Positions 7,184 through 14,700 of a DNA stretch of 15,800 nt are shown piece by piece. The stretch's first letter is position 1; each line of letters starts with the position of its first letter. Made by a program: the position numbers and the translations under genes. Below the pieces are notes generated by a model. The model was not told where the DNA came from. It did no database searches and saw only the letters and a program-made list of their open reading frames with translations. The DNA lies in assembly GCA_964553915.1 (NCBI GenBank), contig CAZKMM010000056.1:1-15800 (forward strand), given 5' to 3'. The stretch comes from CAZKMM01 sp964553915 (GTDB taxonomy: Bacteria; RBG-13-61-14; DRUE01).

Positions 7184-7867
7184 ATGGCAGTGAATATCGT
7201 AGAAAAAATTGATGACCTGGTGCCGGTCAAAAATGTTATCATCAGTGTATCCAACAAGGCAGGATTGGAGGAGCTGATTCCTTCTCTGGTGGAGCTGGTT
7301 CCCGAGGTAAAAATTTATTCTACCGGCGGAACCTTTCAGCGGATTAAAGAAATCCTCGGAGAAAAAGCGAGCAAACACCTGATTCAAATTTCTGATTACA
7401 CCGGTCAGCCGGAGATGCAGGGGGGGCTGGTAAAAACTCTGGACTGGAAGATTTATCTTGGGCTGTTAAGCGAAACTTACAATCCTGCACACAGCCAGGA
7501 CCTGGAAAAATATCAGGCGGTGAAATTTGACCTGGTAATCTGCAACCTTTACCCCTTTGAGCAGACCATCTCCCGACCGGATGCCACCCCGGAACAAGCC
7601 CGTGCCAATATTGACATTGGCGGACCCTGTATGCTCAGAGCCAGTGCAAAAAATTTTATTCGCCTCTGTCCAATAGTTGACCCAGCAGATTACCCGGCGC
7701 TTCTCCAGGAACTGAAAACAAATCAGGGCAGGTTGAGTTTGAAATTCCGCTACCAGATGGCAGGAAAGGCTTTTGAACACACTGCCCGTTACGACCGGGC
7801 AATTGCGGATTATTTTGCTAAAACTGATTTTGAAAAGGTGAAACTCGCCTATAAAGAAATTATTTAG
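7184..7867 (+). CDS. purH: IMP cyclohydrolase (stand-alone PurH N-terminal half)
   Basis: Catalyses closure of FAICAR to IMP, the last step of purine synthesis. It has the MGS-like fold of the PurH N-terminal domain: IISVSNKAGL (19-28), STGGT (46-50), SDYTGQPEMQGGLVKTL (about 70-86), FDLVICNLYPFE (115-126), NIDIGGPCMLRASAKN (142-157) and KAFEHTARYDRAIADYF near the end. Equivalents of human ATIC Lys66, Tyr104, Asp125 and Lys137 appear as Lys84, Tyr123, Asp144 and Lys156. The usual GRVKTLHPKIHGG stretch is replaced by GLVKTLDWKIYLG, so the Arg two before Lys84 is Leu. The gene stops at residue 227, where a fused PurH would continue. The transformylase half is the next gene, in another frame, ten bases away. 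Confidence 0.93.
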   Translation: MAVNIVEKIDDLVPVKNVIISVSNKAGLEELIPSLVELVPEVKIYSTGGTFQRIKEILGEKASKHLIQISDYTGQPEMQGGLVKTLDWKIYLGLLSETYNPAHSQDLEKYQAVKFDLVICNLYPFEQTISRPDATPEQARANIDIGGPCMLRASAKNFIRLCPIVDPADYPALLQELKTNQGRLSLKFRYQMAGKAFEHTARYDRAIADYFAKTDFEKVKLAYKEII

Positions 7868-7871
7868 GAGG
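7866..7871 (+). promoter_or_regulatory. Shine-Dalgarno overlapping the IMP cyclohydrolase stop
   Basis: AGGAGG overlaps the last two bases of the TAG stop and lies six bases before the transformylase ATG. A proper start signal here shows that the two halves are separately initiated rather than broken by a sequencing error. Confidence 0.8.
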
Positions 7872-7877
7872 TTTGCG

Positions 7878-9131
7878 ATGGCTGAAGACCTGAGAAAGAT
7901 GTATAAAACTATCGTGGAAGACCCTTTTCCACCCAGAATGGAAATCAGCTTTATTGACGAGAAAGGAAATCGCCAGACACTTTTTTATGAAAAAGTCCAG
8001 TGGGAAATTGCTGGAGAGAAAAAGGGACTGAGATATGGAGAAAATCCTGGTCAGCCCTCTGCGCTTTATAAGCTGGTTAATGGCAACTTGATTCTGGGTG
8101 AGGTGGAAACTATCCAGCCGGGGAAATATCTGGTAAGTGATATAGAACTGCTCCAGAGTGGAAAACATCCGGGGAAAATTAACTTAACTGATGCGGATAA
8201 TGCTCTTAACATCCTCCGCTATTTCCCGGATAAGCCGACTGTGGTCATTGTCAAACATAATAATCCCTGCGGGGTTGCCCGGGCAGAGAGTTTGGAAAAA
8301 GCCTACCTGCGGGCTTATTTTGCCGACCGAATTGCTGCTTTTGGCGGATGCATTGCTTTAAACCGGGAGGTTGATAAAGCTACCGCACAGGCAATTTTAG
8401 AGCAATATGCAGAAGTGGTGGTGGCTCCGGAATATGCGGAAGGTGTGATGGAGCTTTTTTCCCAAAAGAAAAATCTGCGGGTTTTAAGAATCAAGAATAT
8501 AGAACGCCTTCAGGAATGGCAGAATCAGGTTTTTGTTGAGTTCAAGAGTTTGATAGATGGCGGTCAAATTGTCCAGCAATCTTTTCTTTCTCAGATTCGG
8601 GGCAAGGAGGACTTGAAGCTGGCGCAATGCGAGTATCAGGGAAAAATCTATCGGATTAACCGGGAGCCAACTGAGAAGGAATATCAGGATATGCTTTTTG
8701 GCTGGTTTGTGGAGCTGGGGATAACCTCTAACTCAGTAATATATGTCAAAGATGAATGCACAGTTGGAATTGGAACCGGCGAGCAGGACCGGGTGGGGGT
8801 GGCGGAAATTGCCCGGGATAAAGCCTACCGCAAGCTGGCAGACCGATACTGCTGGGAGCAATACAAAATCCCTTATAACCAGCTTGATGATGAAGAAAAG
8901 AAAAAAGAAATTGATGAGCGGGTGGAAAAAGAAAAAGGCGGGCTGATTGGCTCCGCAATGGTCTCAGATGCTTTCTTTCCCTTTAAAGATGGGGTCTTGG
9001 TTGGCTTGCGGGAAGGAGTAAGTGCGGTAATTCAGCCGGGCGGAAGCGAGCGGGATTTTGAAAGTATTGAAGCTTGCAATCAGTATAATGCAACAATGGT
9101 CTTTACCGGGCAGAGGTGTTTTAAGCATTAA
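7878..9131 (+). CDS. purH: AICAR transformylase (stand-alone PurH C-terminal half)
   Basis: Transfers the formyl group of 10-formyl-tetrahydrofolate to AICAR, giving FAICAR for the preceding enzyme. The core begins with LRYGENPGQPSALY (51-64). Other family motifs are LTDADNALNILRYF (103-116) and IVKHNNPCGVA (124-134), in which Lys126-His127 correspond to the catalytic Lys-His pair. TVGIGTGEQDRVG (295-307), SDAFFPFKDG (363-372), VIQPGGSERD (384-393) and the closing MVFTGQRCFKH complete the set; the usual end is HFRH, so here Cys replaces His. It is longer than the fused PurH domain: it has about 50 extra N-terminal residues and a charged insert at about 315-355, as seen in stand-alone transformylases. 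It ends nine bases from the convergent barrel gene with no terminator visible. Confidence 0.94.
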   Translation: MAEDLRKMYKTIVEDPFPPRMEISFIDEKGNRQTLFYEKVQWEIAGEKKGLRYGENPGQPSALYKLVNGNLILGEVETIQPGKYLVSDIELLQSGKHPGKINLTDADNALNILRYFPDKPTVVIVKHNNPCGVARAESLEKAYLRAYFADRIAAFGGCIALNREVDKATAQAILEQYAEVVVAPEYAEGVMELFSQKKNLRVLRIKNIERLQEWQNQVFVEFKSLIDGGQIVQQSFLSQIRGKEDLKLAQCEYQGKIYRINREPTEKEYQDMLFGWFVELGITSNSVIYVKDECTVGIGTGEQDRVGVAEIARDKAYRKLADRYCWEQYKIPYNQLDDEEKKKEIDERVEKEKGGLIGSAMVSDAFFPFKDGVLVGLREGVSAVIQPGGSERDFESIEACNQYNATMVFTGQRCFKH

Positions 9132-9140
9132 AAGGATAAA

Positions 9141-10310
9141 TTAAAAATCCCATCTCAGCCGAGCCCAGAAAAAATTGGACAGAAAGCCAAAATCTCCTTT
9201 TTCCTGACCACCAAAGAGCTGAACCCCAGCCTGAACCGTGAGGGAATAAGGTGCCAGATAGCTAAAGCCCGGACCAATAAAAAAACAATTACTATCCAGG
9301 TCATAGACCATCCCGCTGGTAAACTGCACCAGCGGGGTGAGCTCCGCATTAACACTTATCCCTAAAAAATTTCTATCCAGAGTCCGAAGCGGGTCCTGAT
9401 AAATTGCCATCCCGGAGCTGGAATAAAAATCCTCCTCCAAAAGAAGCCCTTCATTATGATAGTACTCCGCGGTAAAAAAGATATTCCCCGGAAAGCTGTA
9501 TTGAACCCCAAGAGTGCCCCGGAAAAATTCATCAGTTTCTTCTGGAAGGGTATAGCTGAGCTCTCCATAAAAACTGGCAGAACTGATATAGCCAGAAAAT
9601 GCCAGACCAAAAACCCAGTCCTGAAAAAACCTGGCGCCCAAAAAAGTAAGGTCATAAGATTTGACCGTGGTTTTAAAGGCAGTGGCAAATTTGCTTTCAT
9701 CAATTACATCTCCGATGCCATAGGCAAAGCTCAGGTAGGTGTTTCTCCCCAGATAAACCTCCAGCGAGGCTCCATCCACCCCTACCCTCTCCTCTGGCTC
9801 CAGACTCAAAGGACTCGTGGGATTAAAAATATCCAACGGGCTGTAAAAATAGGCGCTTCCCAGAGCAATTCTCTGCCTGCCCAGGCGGATTTTAATCCTG
9901 TCATCCTCATATCCCAGCCAGGCACGATATATGCTCCAGTCAAGCTGATAGTCCTCCTCATCAACCAGCTTTTTCTCCCAATGAAAATAAGTTTCAGGTG
10001 CCATTGCCCGAGAAAGCTGGTAAAAAGGATTTTTTAAAGCGGAGCCAGAGCTCAATTCAAGGCTCTGGCTCAAATTCATCCGGAGCCGGTCCCGGAAAGA
10101 GAAATCTAAAACCAGCCGAGCCCGGGCTTGATTTAAGCTGAACTCACTTCCCCAAAAATCCGGGCTGTGAAGCCCCTGCTCCTGTAAATATCCGGAAAAA
10201 TCTAACCTGAAATTATCCTGAGAAATAACCGGCAGGCAATATCCTTTAAAAGCAAATAAAAAAATAATCCAGAAAAAAATCCCTGGTAATTTTTCAGCCC
10301 TGAATTTCAT
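9141..10310 (-). CDS. outer-membrane beta-barrel protein, uncharacterised
   Basis: About 389 residues: basic N-terminus, hydrophobic stretch (about 9-21) and signal-like region, then alternating short beta strands rich in Tyr, Phe, Trp and Gly to a final aromatic strand FFWARLRWDF. The terminal Phe is typical of barrels inserted by BamA. RIKIRLGRQRIALGSAYFY (about 138-156) followed by PLDIFNP resembles the 'GRQxIxWG...P.DxFNP' pattern of some large uncharacterised barrels and porin-like proteins. A Cys near the signal end lacks a good lipobox. I chose the ATG at 10310; an in-frame TTG at 10319 adds three residues. The start lies within the ATPase gene (17-base overlap), and the gene is last in the Lol-like unit, so the barrel is probably the outer-membrane end of that route. 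The exact family is not recognised. Confidence 0.82.
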   Translation of the reverse strand: MKFRAEKLPGIFFWIIFLFAFKGYCLPVISQDNFRLDFSGYLQEQGLHSPDFWGSEFSLNQARARLVLDFSFRDRLRMNLSQSLELSSGSALKNPFYQLSRAMAPETYFHWEKKLVDEEDYQLDWSIYRAWLGYEDDRIKIRLGRQRIALGSAYFYSPLDIFNPTSPLSLEPEERVGVDGASLEVYLGRNTYLSFAYGIGDVIDESKFATAFKTTVKSYDLTFLGARFFQDWVFGLAFSGYISSASFYGELSYTLPEETDEFFRGTLGVQYSFPGNIFFTAEYYHNEGLLLEEDFYSSSGMAIYQDPLRTLDRNFLGISVNAELTPLVQFTSGMVYDLDSNCFFIGPGFSYLAPYSLTVQAGVQLFGGQEKGDFGFLSNFFWARLRWDF

Positions 10311-10977
10311 CTCTGACAATCTGACCGTCTCTTAATTCTACCAGCCTGCGGGCTCGTTCCATTACCAATTTATCGTGAGTGGAGAAAAGAAAGGTAATGC
10401 CCCGCTCCTGATTGAGCCGACGCATTAGGTCCATTAAATCTCCTGCGGTCTTGGAATCCAGATTCGCGGTGGGCTCATCTGCTAAAACCAGCTTGGGATA
10501 ATGAACAATTGCCCTTGCCACCGCCACTCTTTGCTGTTGACCTCCGCTCATCTCAGTGGGACGCTTGTGAATCAAATCTCCTAAACCAAGCTCTTCCAAC
10601 AGCCTTTGGGCTCGCTCTATCCGCTCCTTTTTCGGAACCCGCTGAAGCAAAAGCACATATTCCACATTCTCCAGAGCGGTAAGCACAGGAATCAAATTGT
10701 AAGATTGGAAAACAAATCCAATCTTAAAAAGCCGGAGCCGGCTCAATTCCCCCTGTTTCAGGCTGGTTAGCTCTTTATCTTCTAACCAAACCCGCCCCTG
10801 AGAGGGATGGTCAAGACCGCCCAGAATATTCAAAAGCGTGGTTTTCCCGGAACCACTGGGACCAAAAATAGCAGTGAATTCTCCTGGCTCCATTCTAAAA
10901 TCTATTCCCCGAAGCGCCTCAGTGGCAACCTGATGGTCGTAATAAATTTTATAAATCCCTTCTGCTTTAACCAGCAT
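10294..10977 (-). CDS. ABC transporter ATP-binding protein, LolD/MacB type
   Basis: Cytoplasmic ATPase that powers the adjacent FtsX-type permease pair. All motifs are intact: Walker A GPSGSGKTT (39-47), Q-loop FVFQSYNLIPVLTALENV (89-105, Gln91), signature MSGGQQQRVAVARAI (143-157), Walker B LVLADEPTANLD (163-174) and switch His201 in FSTHD. The 227 residues and the SYNLIPVLTALENV stretch are characteristic of the LolD/MacB/FtsE branch, which works by mechanotransmission rather than by moving substrate through the membrane. The gene sits between the second permease and the barrel gene. Its start is strongly supported by an AAGGAGGG that overlaps the stop codon of the permease upstream. Confidence 0.96.
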   Translation of the reverse strand: MLVKAEGIYKIYYDHQVATEALRGIDFRMEPGEFTAIFGPSGSGKTTLLNILGGLDHPSQGRVWLEDKELTSLKQGELSRLRLFKIGFVFQSYNLIPVLTALENVEYVLLLQRVPKKERIERAQRLLEELGLGDLIHKRPTEMSGGQQQRVAVARAIVHYPKLVLADEPTANLDSKTAGDLMDLMRRLNQERGITFLFSTHDKLVMERARRLVELRDGQIVRDEIQG

Positions 10978-10983
10978 TCTTTT

Positions 10984-10991
10984 CCCTCCTT
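10984..10991 (-). promoter_or_regulatory. strong Shine-Dalgarno of the ATPase gene
   Basis: The minus strand reads AAGGAGGG six bases before the ATG and shares bases with the TAA stop (10992-10990) of the permease gene, so the two genes are translationally linked. Confidence 0.8.
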
Positions 10992-12843
10992 AAAATCTCC
11001 GAAGCGCCTCCACCACTAAAAGCCTGCTCGCCCGTAAAGCCGGATAGATGGCAGAGATAATCGTAATCAAAACCGCCATCACCACCGCACCTAATATGTT
11101 TTCAAAAGTTAAAACCGGATAAAGCACCGTGCCCAATCCCAAAGCCTCCATTCCAGTAGCAAACATAGAAAGGTCAAGTCCACTTCTTGCCCAGAGCCCA
11201 ATGGTAATCCCACTGGCAATGGCTCCAATCACCATCCCCAAAATCGCCAGAAAAATGGATTCTATTATGATCAACCCAAAAAGCTGAGCGGGTCTGGTGC
11301 CGACCGCTTTTAAAATTCCCAGCTCCCGCACCCGCTCAAACACGCTCATAATCATTGTGTTGGCAATTCCGAACGCTACCGCAATGTAAATAACCAATAG
11401 CAAGACATAATTAGCCGCATTCATTAAAGAATAAAGCTGAGCCAGAACCGGATAAAGTTCTCCCCAGTCCAGAACCTCAAAATCTAAAGAACCAGGTAAT
11501 TCCTGTTTTACCTGCTCAGGATCTGCCTCTGGATTCAGCCGAGCCCAGATTTCACTGCCGGCAGGACGATTGATAAAAGTCTTAAATATCCGCTGGCGAT
11601 GAACCAGGGCAAAATCCTCTCCCAAACCAGCACCGGGAAAATCTTTAATAATCCCCACCACTTCCAGCTCCAGAATTTTATCCCCGGTATCAAAAGAGAT
11701 TTTCTCTCCAGGTCGGGCATTTAATTTTTTACTTGCCGGTTCACTCAAAATTACCCAATCCTGATTTACCTCCAGCTCCTTTTCCAGCTCTGTGCCCCAA
11801 AGCCAGCTATCCGGTGCCAGCTCAACTTTTGAGAATATCCCGCTGACCTTTTCTTCACCAAGCGGGTCAATTCCCACCAGACTCAGATTTAAAGAGCTCA
11901 CTTTGCCTTTTTCCAGCCGATGAAGCGCGGTAATCGGCAGGTTAAGTCTAACAGTGATTCCTTCCAGAGAAGAATTACGCTTGAAAGCCTCCTCATATAT
12001 TTCCGGGTCAAGGATGATATTTTTATCCGGGGAGGTGAAAACCAGAAATTTATCTTTCCCGGAGGAGCTGGATTTCAGCTCTTTTTCTTTCACCACCAGG
12101 CGAGGTCGCAGGGGCTTGAGTTTTTCCTTGAGGAGATTTTTGACCCGGTTCAGCTCGTCTTCCTGCTCAATCACAATCGCAACCTCGCTAATTTTTCCCT
12201 CCACTTCCAGAATTCTCTCCGCAGTTTTCAAGGGAAGATAAACCAGGGTCTTATCCAGCTCGCTGACTCCGCTTTTGTAAATCCCAACCACCCGCAAGCT
12301 CTCCATTACTCCCTCATCACTGGCAAATCCCTGAGAAAAAATGGTTAGCTTATCTCCCAGCTCCAGCCGGAGTTTTTTTGCCAGAGCTTCTCCAATTAAA
12401 ACCCCTCGCTCCTCTGCCTCCTGAAAAAACCTCCCCCGCCGGATAAAAGTCTTAATCCGGGTCACGGTTGGCTCCAGCTCCGGGTCAATTCCCACCAGCA
12501 TCACTCCCTGACTGGCTCGGGGAGATTGAGCAAGACCAAAAGATTTAATCCGGGGAGCATAACCTTTAATTCCGGGGACGGTTTTCACTGCTTCCAGAAC
12601 CTTTTCCGGTTCTGCAATACATAATCTAAGGGCAGGATTTTTATGATACCCTTTAAAGTGAATCTGAATATGCCCGAGATGAGTATAGATAAAATTGTCC
12701 ATCATCTGGAAGACAAAGGCATTGTCAAAGGCGACCGCAATAATTCCTCCCCAGATGCCCAAGCCAATGGCAAAAGAAATAATCAGGGTTCTCCTGGTAT
12801 TTCTCCAGAGATTCCGCCAGGCAATTTTGACAAATTCAAACAT
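10990..12843 (-). CDS. FtsX/LolC-E-type ABC permease with duplicated periplasmic domain (permease 2)
   Basis: Inner-membrane permease, 617 residues. The N-terminus has VKIAWRNLWRNTRRT and a first span (about 20-40). A very large periplasmic region (about 41-475) follows, then three C-terminal spans (about 477-500, 520-550 and 582-602) with the FtsX coupling segment FERVRELGILKAVGTRPAQ (502-520). The periplasmic region shows two similar halves. VGIDPELEPTVTRI (117-130) recurs as VGIDPLGEEKVSGI (323-336). IGEALAKKLRLELGDKLTI (150-168) parallels SEPASKKLNARPGEKISF (367-384), and LRVVGIYKSG (183-192) parallels LEVVGIIKDF (393-402). LolC/LolE have one such domain and about 400 residues. It pairs with the next permease, a paralogue nine bases away. 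The substrate is unknown; lipoprotein or lipid is plausible. Confidence 0.93.
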   Translation of the reverse strand: MFEFVKIAWRNLWRNTRRTLIISFAIGLGIWGGIIAVAFDNAFVFQMMDNFIYTHLGHIQIHFKGYHKNPALRLCIAEPEKVLEAVKTVPGIKGYAPRIKSFGLAQSPRASQGVMLVGIDPELEPTVTRIKTFIRRGRFFQEAEERGVLIGEALAKKLRLELGDKLTIFSQGFASDEGVMESLRVVGIYKSGVSELDKTLVYLPLKTAERILEVEGKISEVAIVIEQEDELNRVKNLLKEKLKPLRPRLVVKEKELKSSSSGKDKFLVFTSPDKNIILDPEIYEEAFKRNSSLEGITVRLNLPITALHRLEKGKVSSLNLSLVGIDPLGEEKVSGIFSKVELAPDSWLWGTELEKELEVNQDWVILSEPASKKLNARPGEKISFDTGDKILELEVVGIIKDFPGAGLGEDFALVHRQRIFKTFINRPAGSEIWARLNPEADPEQVKQELPGSLDFEVLDWGELYPVLAQLYSLMNAANYVLLLVIYIAVAFGIANTMIMSVFERVRELGILKAVGTRPAQLFGLIIIESIFLAILGMVIGAIASGITIGLWARSGLDLSMFATGMEALGLGTVLYPVLTFENILGAVVMAVLITIISAIYPALRASRLLVVEALRRF

Positions 12844-12852
12844 ATATCTTCC

Positions 12853-14700
12853 TCACTGGAGCCTGAGCACTTCCGTGGGTTTGGTTCTGCTTGCCCGAAG
12901 AGCAGGAAAGAGGCTCATAATCAGGACAAAAGCAAAAATAATCACAAAAGTCCAGAAAACCATCCTCGGCTCAAATTGAGCATACATATACGGCTCCAGA
13001 GAAAACTCCTCCATATACTCACCTAGAGAAGATAGATTCATAGGTATATAAGTAAAATAAAGCGAGGGAATAATTCCCAAAACCGAACCAATTGCCGAGC
13101 CCAAAAACCCGATAATAAAAGACTCCAGCATAATCAAACCGAAAATCTCCCCGGGCTTGGTGCCAATGGCTTTCATTATTCCATATTCCCGCATCCGCTC
13201 CAGCACACTCATCAAAACTGTAAGCAAAATTACAAAAGCAATGACAATTAAAAGAATCAAAAGCCAGAGCACCGCTCCGGCATTATCCAGAACAATAAAT
13301 TGAATCAAATCCGGCTCCAGCTCCTGCCAGGGCAAGACCTCATAGTTGAGCCGGGAGCGAATCAAAGCCTCTGCCTTTTCCGGATTAGTCTCCGGCTTCA
13401 GGCGAATTAAAAATTGATGAACATTTTCTCCAAAGCGAAGCTTTTCCTGAAGCAAAGAAAGCTCAAGATATCCCTCCGGCTCTGAAGCCTCTGGCTGATA
13501 AACTCCTACCAGATGTAAATCAAGCTGAAATTTCTGCCCGAGATAGTTCTCTCCTTCAAGAGTCACCTGCTCTCCGGGTTTAAGTCCCAGCTCATCTGCG
13601 ATATTTTTTGCCAGCAGGAGCCAGTTTGAGCTGGTGGGAAGACTGGCAAGTCCCCGGGAGGAAATTAACCGGGAAAAAATCCTGCTGGTCTGCTCTTCTT
13701 TTTCCGGCTCAATTCCAAATACAGTGATTTCTTTCTCAGATAGCTTCATCCGGGCTTTTATCTGAGGAGAGTATCCAACCAGAGCCGGAATTCGCTTTAC
13801 CGCCCCGGTAAAAATCTCCTGGTCAACCAGTTGAAGGGGAGAATCCGGAGCCAGATTCGGTTTTTTAACCGCTACCCGGTAGAGATTGCTATTTGCCAGC
13901 CGGCTGATCTGCCAGGGACCGGGTTCATCAGCAAGAAGTTGATAAATATCCCTCTCCAGCTGAACCAAAGCACGCTCATTATTCACCCAGATTGCCAGCT
14001 CAGTAATCATTCCCGGCATATAAAGAAGCTCCTGCAAATCATCCAAATTAACCAGCACCAGTGCCTGGTCGTATTCCGGAGAACCAGCCCGAAAAATCCC
14101 CTTTACTTTAAAATTCGCCGAGGCAATACTCCCATAAAAATCCTGACTGACCATTGAAATTTCATCTCCGACCTTTACCTGCAAATTACGGGCTAAATCC
14201 TCACCAATTACCGCTTCTCCAACTTTGCCAGCAAGAAACTCTCCCCAGCTTTTTCTGGTGGGCTTAAAACCCCGGGGAACCTTTAAAAGCTCGGGGAAAA
14301 AACACTTTGCCACTTTGGAGCTTTGCTTTTCTTTTTCCGGCACCACTCCGCAGATTCTTGCTCCGCTTAAATTGTTTCCTGCCTGGAGTAAAGCATCTGT
14401 GCAGAGCCGGGGAGAATAGCTTTTCACCGGTGAGGAATTTTCCAGGTATTTAACCAGTTCAGATTTTAAAGGCATTGACCGAAGCAAGCTCTGCTCCTTC
14501 TGATACCCTGCCCGATGAACCTGAAGCCAGCCGGGAAAAACTCCCAGGGCACTGCGAATCATTTGCTGGTGTCCACCCCGGGCAAATGCCATCATAAAAA
14601 CCGTAAGGGCAGAGCCAAAAACCACCGCGGATACTGTGAGCCCGCTCCGGAGCCGATTCCTCCATAAATTCCGCCAGGCAAGTTTTAAAAAAGTGCCCAT
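12853..14700 (-). CDS. FtsX/LolC-E-type ABC permease with duplicated periplasmic domain (permease 1)
   Basis: Paralogue of the neighbouring permease, 615 residues, same plan: FLKLAWRNLWRNRLRSG, one N-terminal span (about 20-40), a long periplasmic part, then three spans (about 475-500, 520-548 and 580-600) around MSVLERMREYGIMKAIGTKP. The internal duplication is clearest here. GVVPEKEKQSSKV (118-130) recurs as GIEPEKEEQTSRI (329-341). YSPRL (95-99) recurs as YSPQI (310-314). IGEDLARNLQVKVGDEISM (165-183) parallels LAKNIADELGLKPGEQVTL (363-381). The repeat period is about 200-215 residues. The start ATG overlaps the stop of the LolA-like gene by one base, indicating co-translation. The two permeases likely form an asymmetric pair, as LolC and LolE do. 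The family is certain, the substrate is not. Confidence 0.94.
   Translation of the reverse strand: MGTFLKLAWRNLWRNRLRSGLTVSAVVFGSALTVFMMAFARGGHQQMIRSALGVFPGWLQVHRAGYQKEQSLLRSMPLKSELVKYLENSSPVKSYSPRLCTDALLQAGNNLSGARICGVVPEKEKQSSKVAKCFFPELLKVPRGFKPTRKSWGEFLAGKVGEAVIGEDLARNLQVKVGDEISMVSQDFYGSIASANFKVKGIFRAGSPEYDQALVLVNLDDLQELLYMPGMITELAIWVNNERALVQLERDIYQLLADEPGPWQISRLANSNLYRVAVKKPNLAPDSPLQLVDQEIFTGAVKRIPALVGYSPQIKARMKLSEKEITVFGIEPEKEEQTSRIFSRLISSRGLASLPTSSNWLLLAKNIADELGLKPGEQVTLEGENYLGQKFQLDLHLVGVYQPEASEPEGYLELSLLQEKLRFGENVHQFLIRLKPETNPEKAEALIRSRLNYEVLPWQELEPDLIQFIVLDNAGAVLWLLILLIVIAFVILLTVLMSVLERMREYGIMKAIGTKPGEIFGLIMLESFIIGFLGSAIGSVLGIIPSLYFTYIPMNLSSLGEYMEEFSLEPYMYAQFEPRMVFWTFVIIFAFVLIMSLFPALRASRTKPTEVLRLQ

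Noticed and set aside
7860..7880. A frameshift or premature stop breaking a fused purH gene
   Set aside because: The junction has a clean TAG, a full AGGAGG and a well-spaced ATG. The transformylase has its own roughly 50-residue N-terminal extension, and both halves contain their complete motif sets.
9456..10037. A 193-codon plus-strand reading frame opposite the barrel gene
   Set aside because: It is antisense to a protein with a signal peptide, barrel pattern and operon position. Its translation shows no recognisable domain, and no start signal supports it.
9141..10310. Barrel protein as a lipoprotein because of a Cys near the end of its signal peptide
   Set aside because: The residues before the Cys (FKGY) do not fit a lipobox.
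11920..13026. Plus-strand open frames opposite the permease genes
   Set aside because: They lie antisense to well-supported transporter genes and have low-complexity translations without domains.
13000..13040. Rarity of CTAG as another sign of restriction avoidance
   Set aside because: I noticed only an occasional CTAG, but this word is under-represented in most bacterial genomes for reasons unrelated to restriction, so it adds nothing specific.
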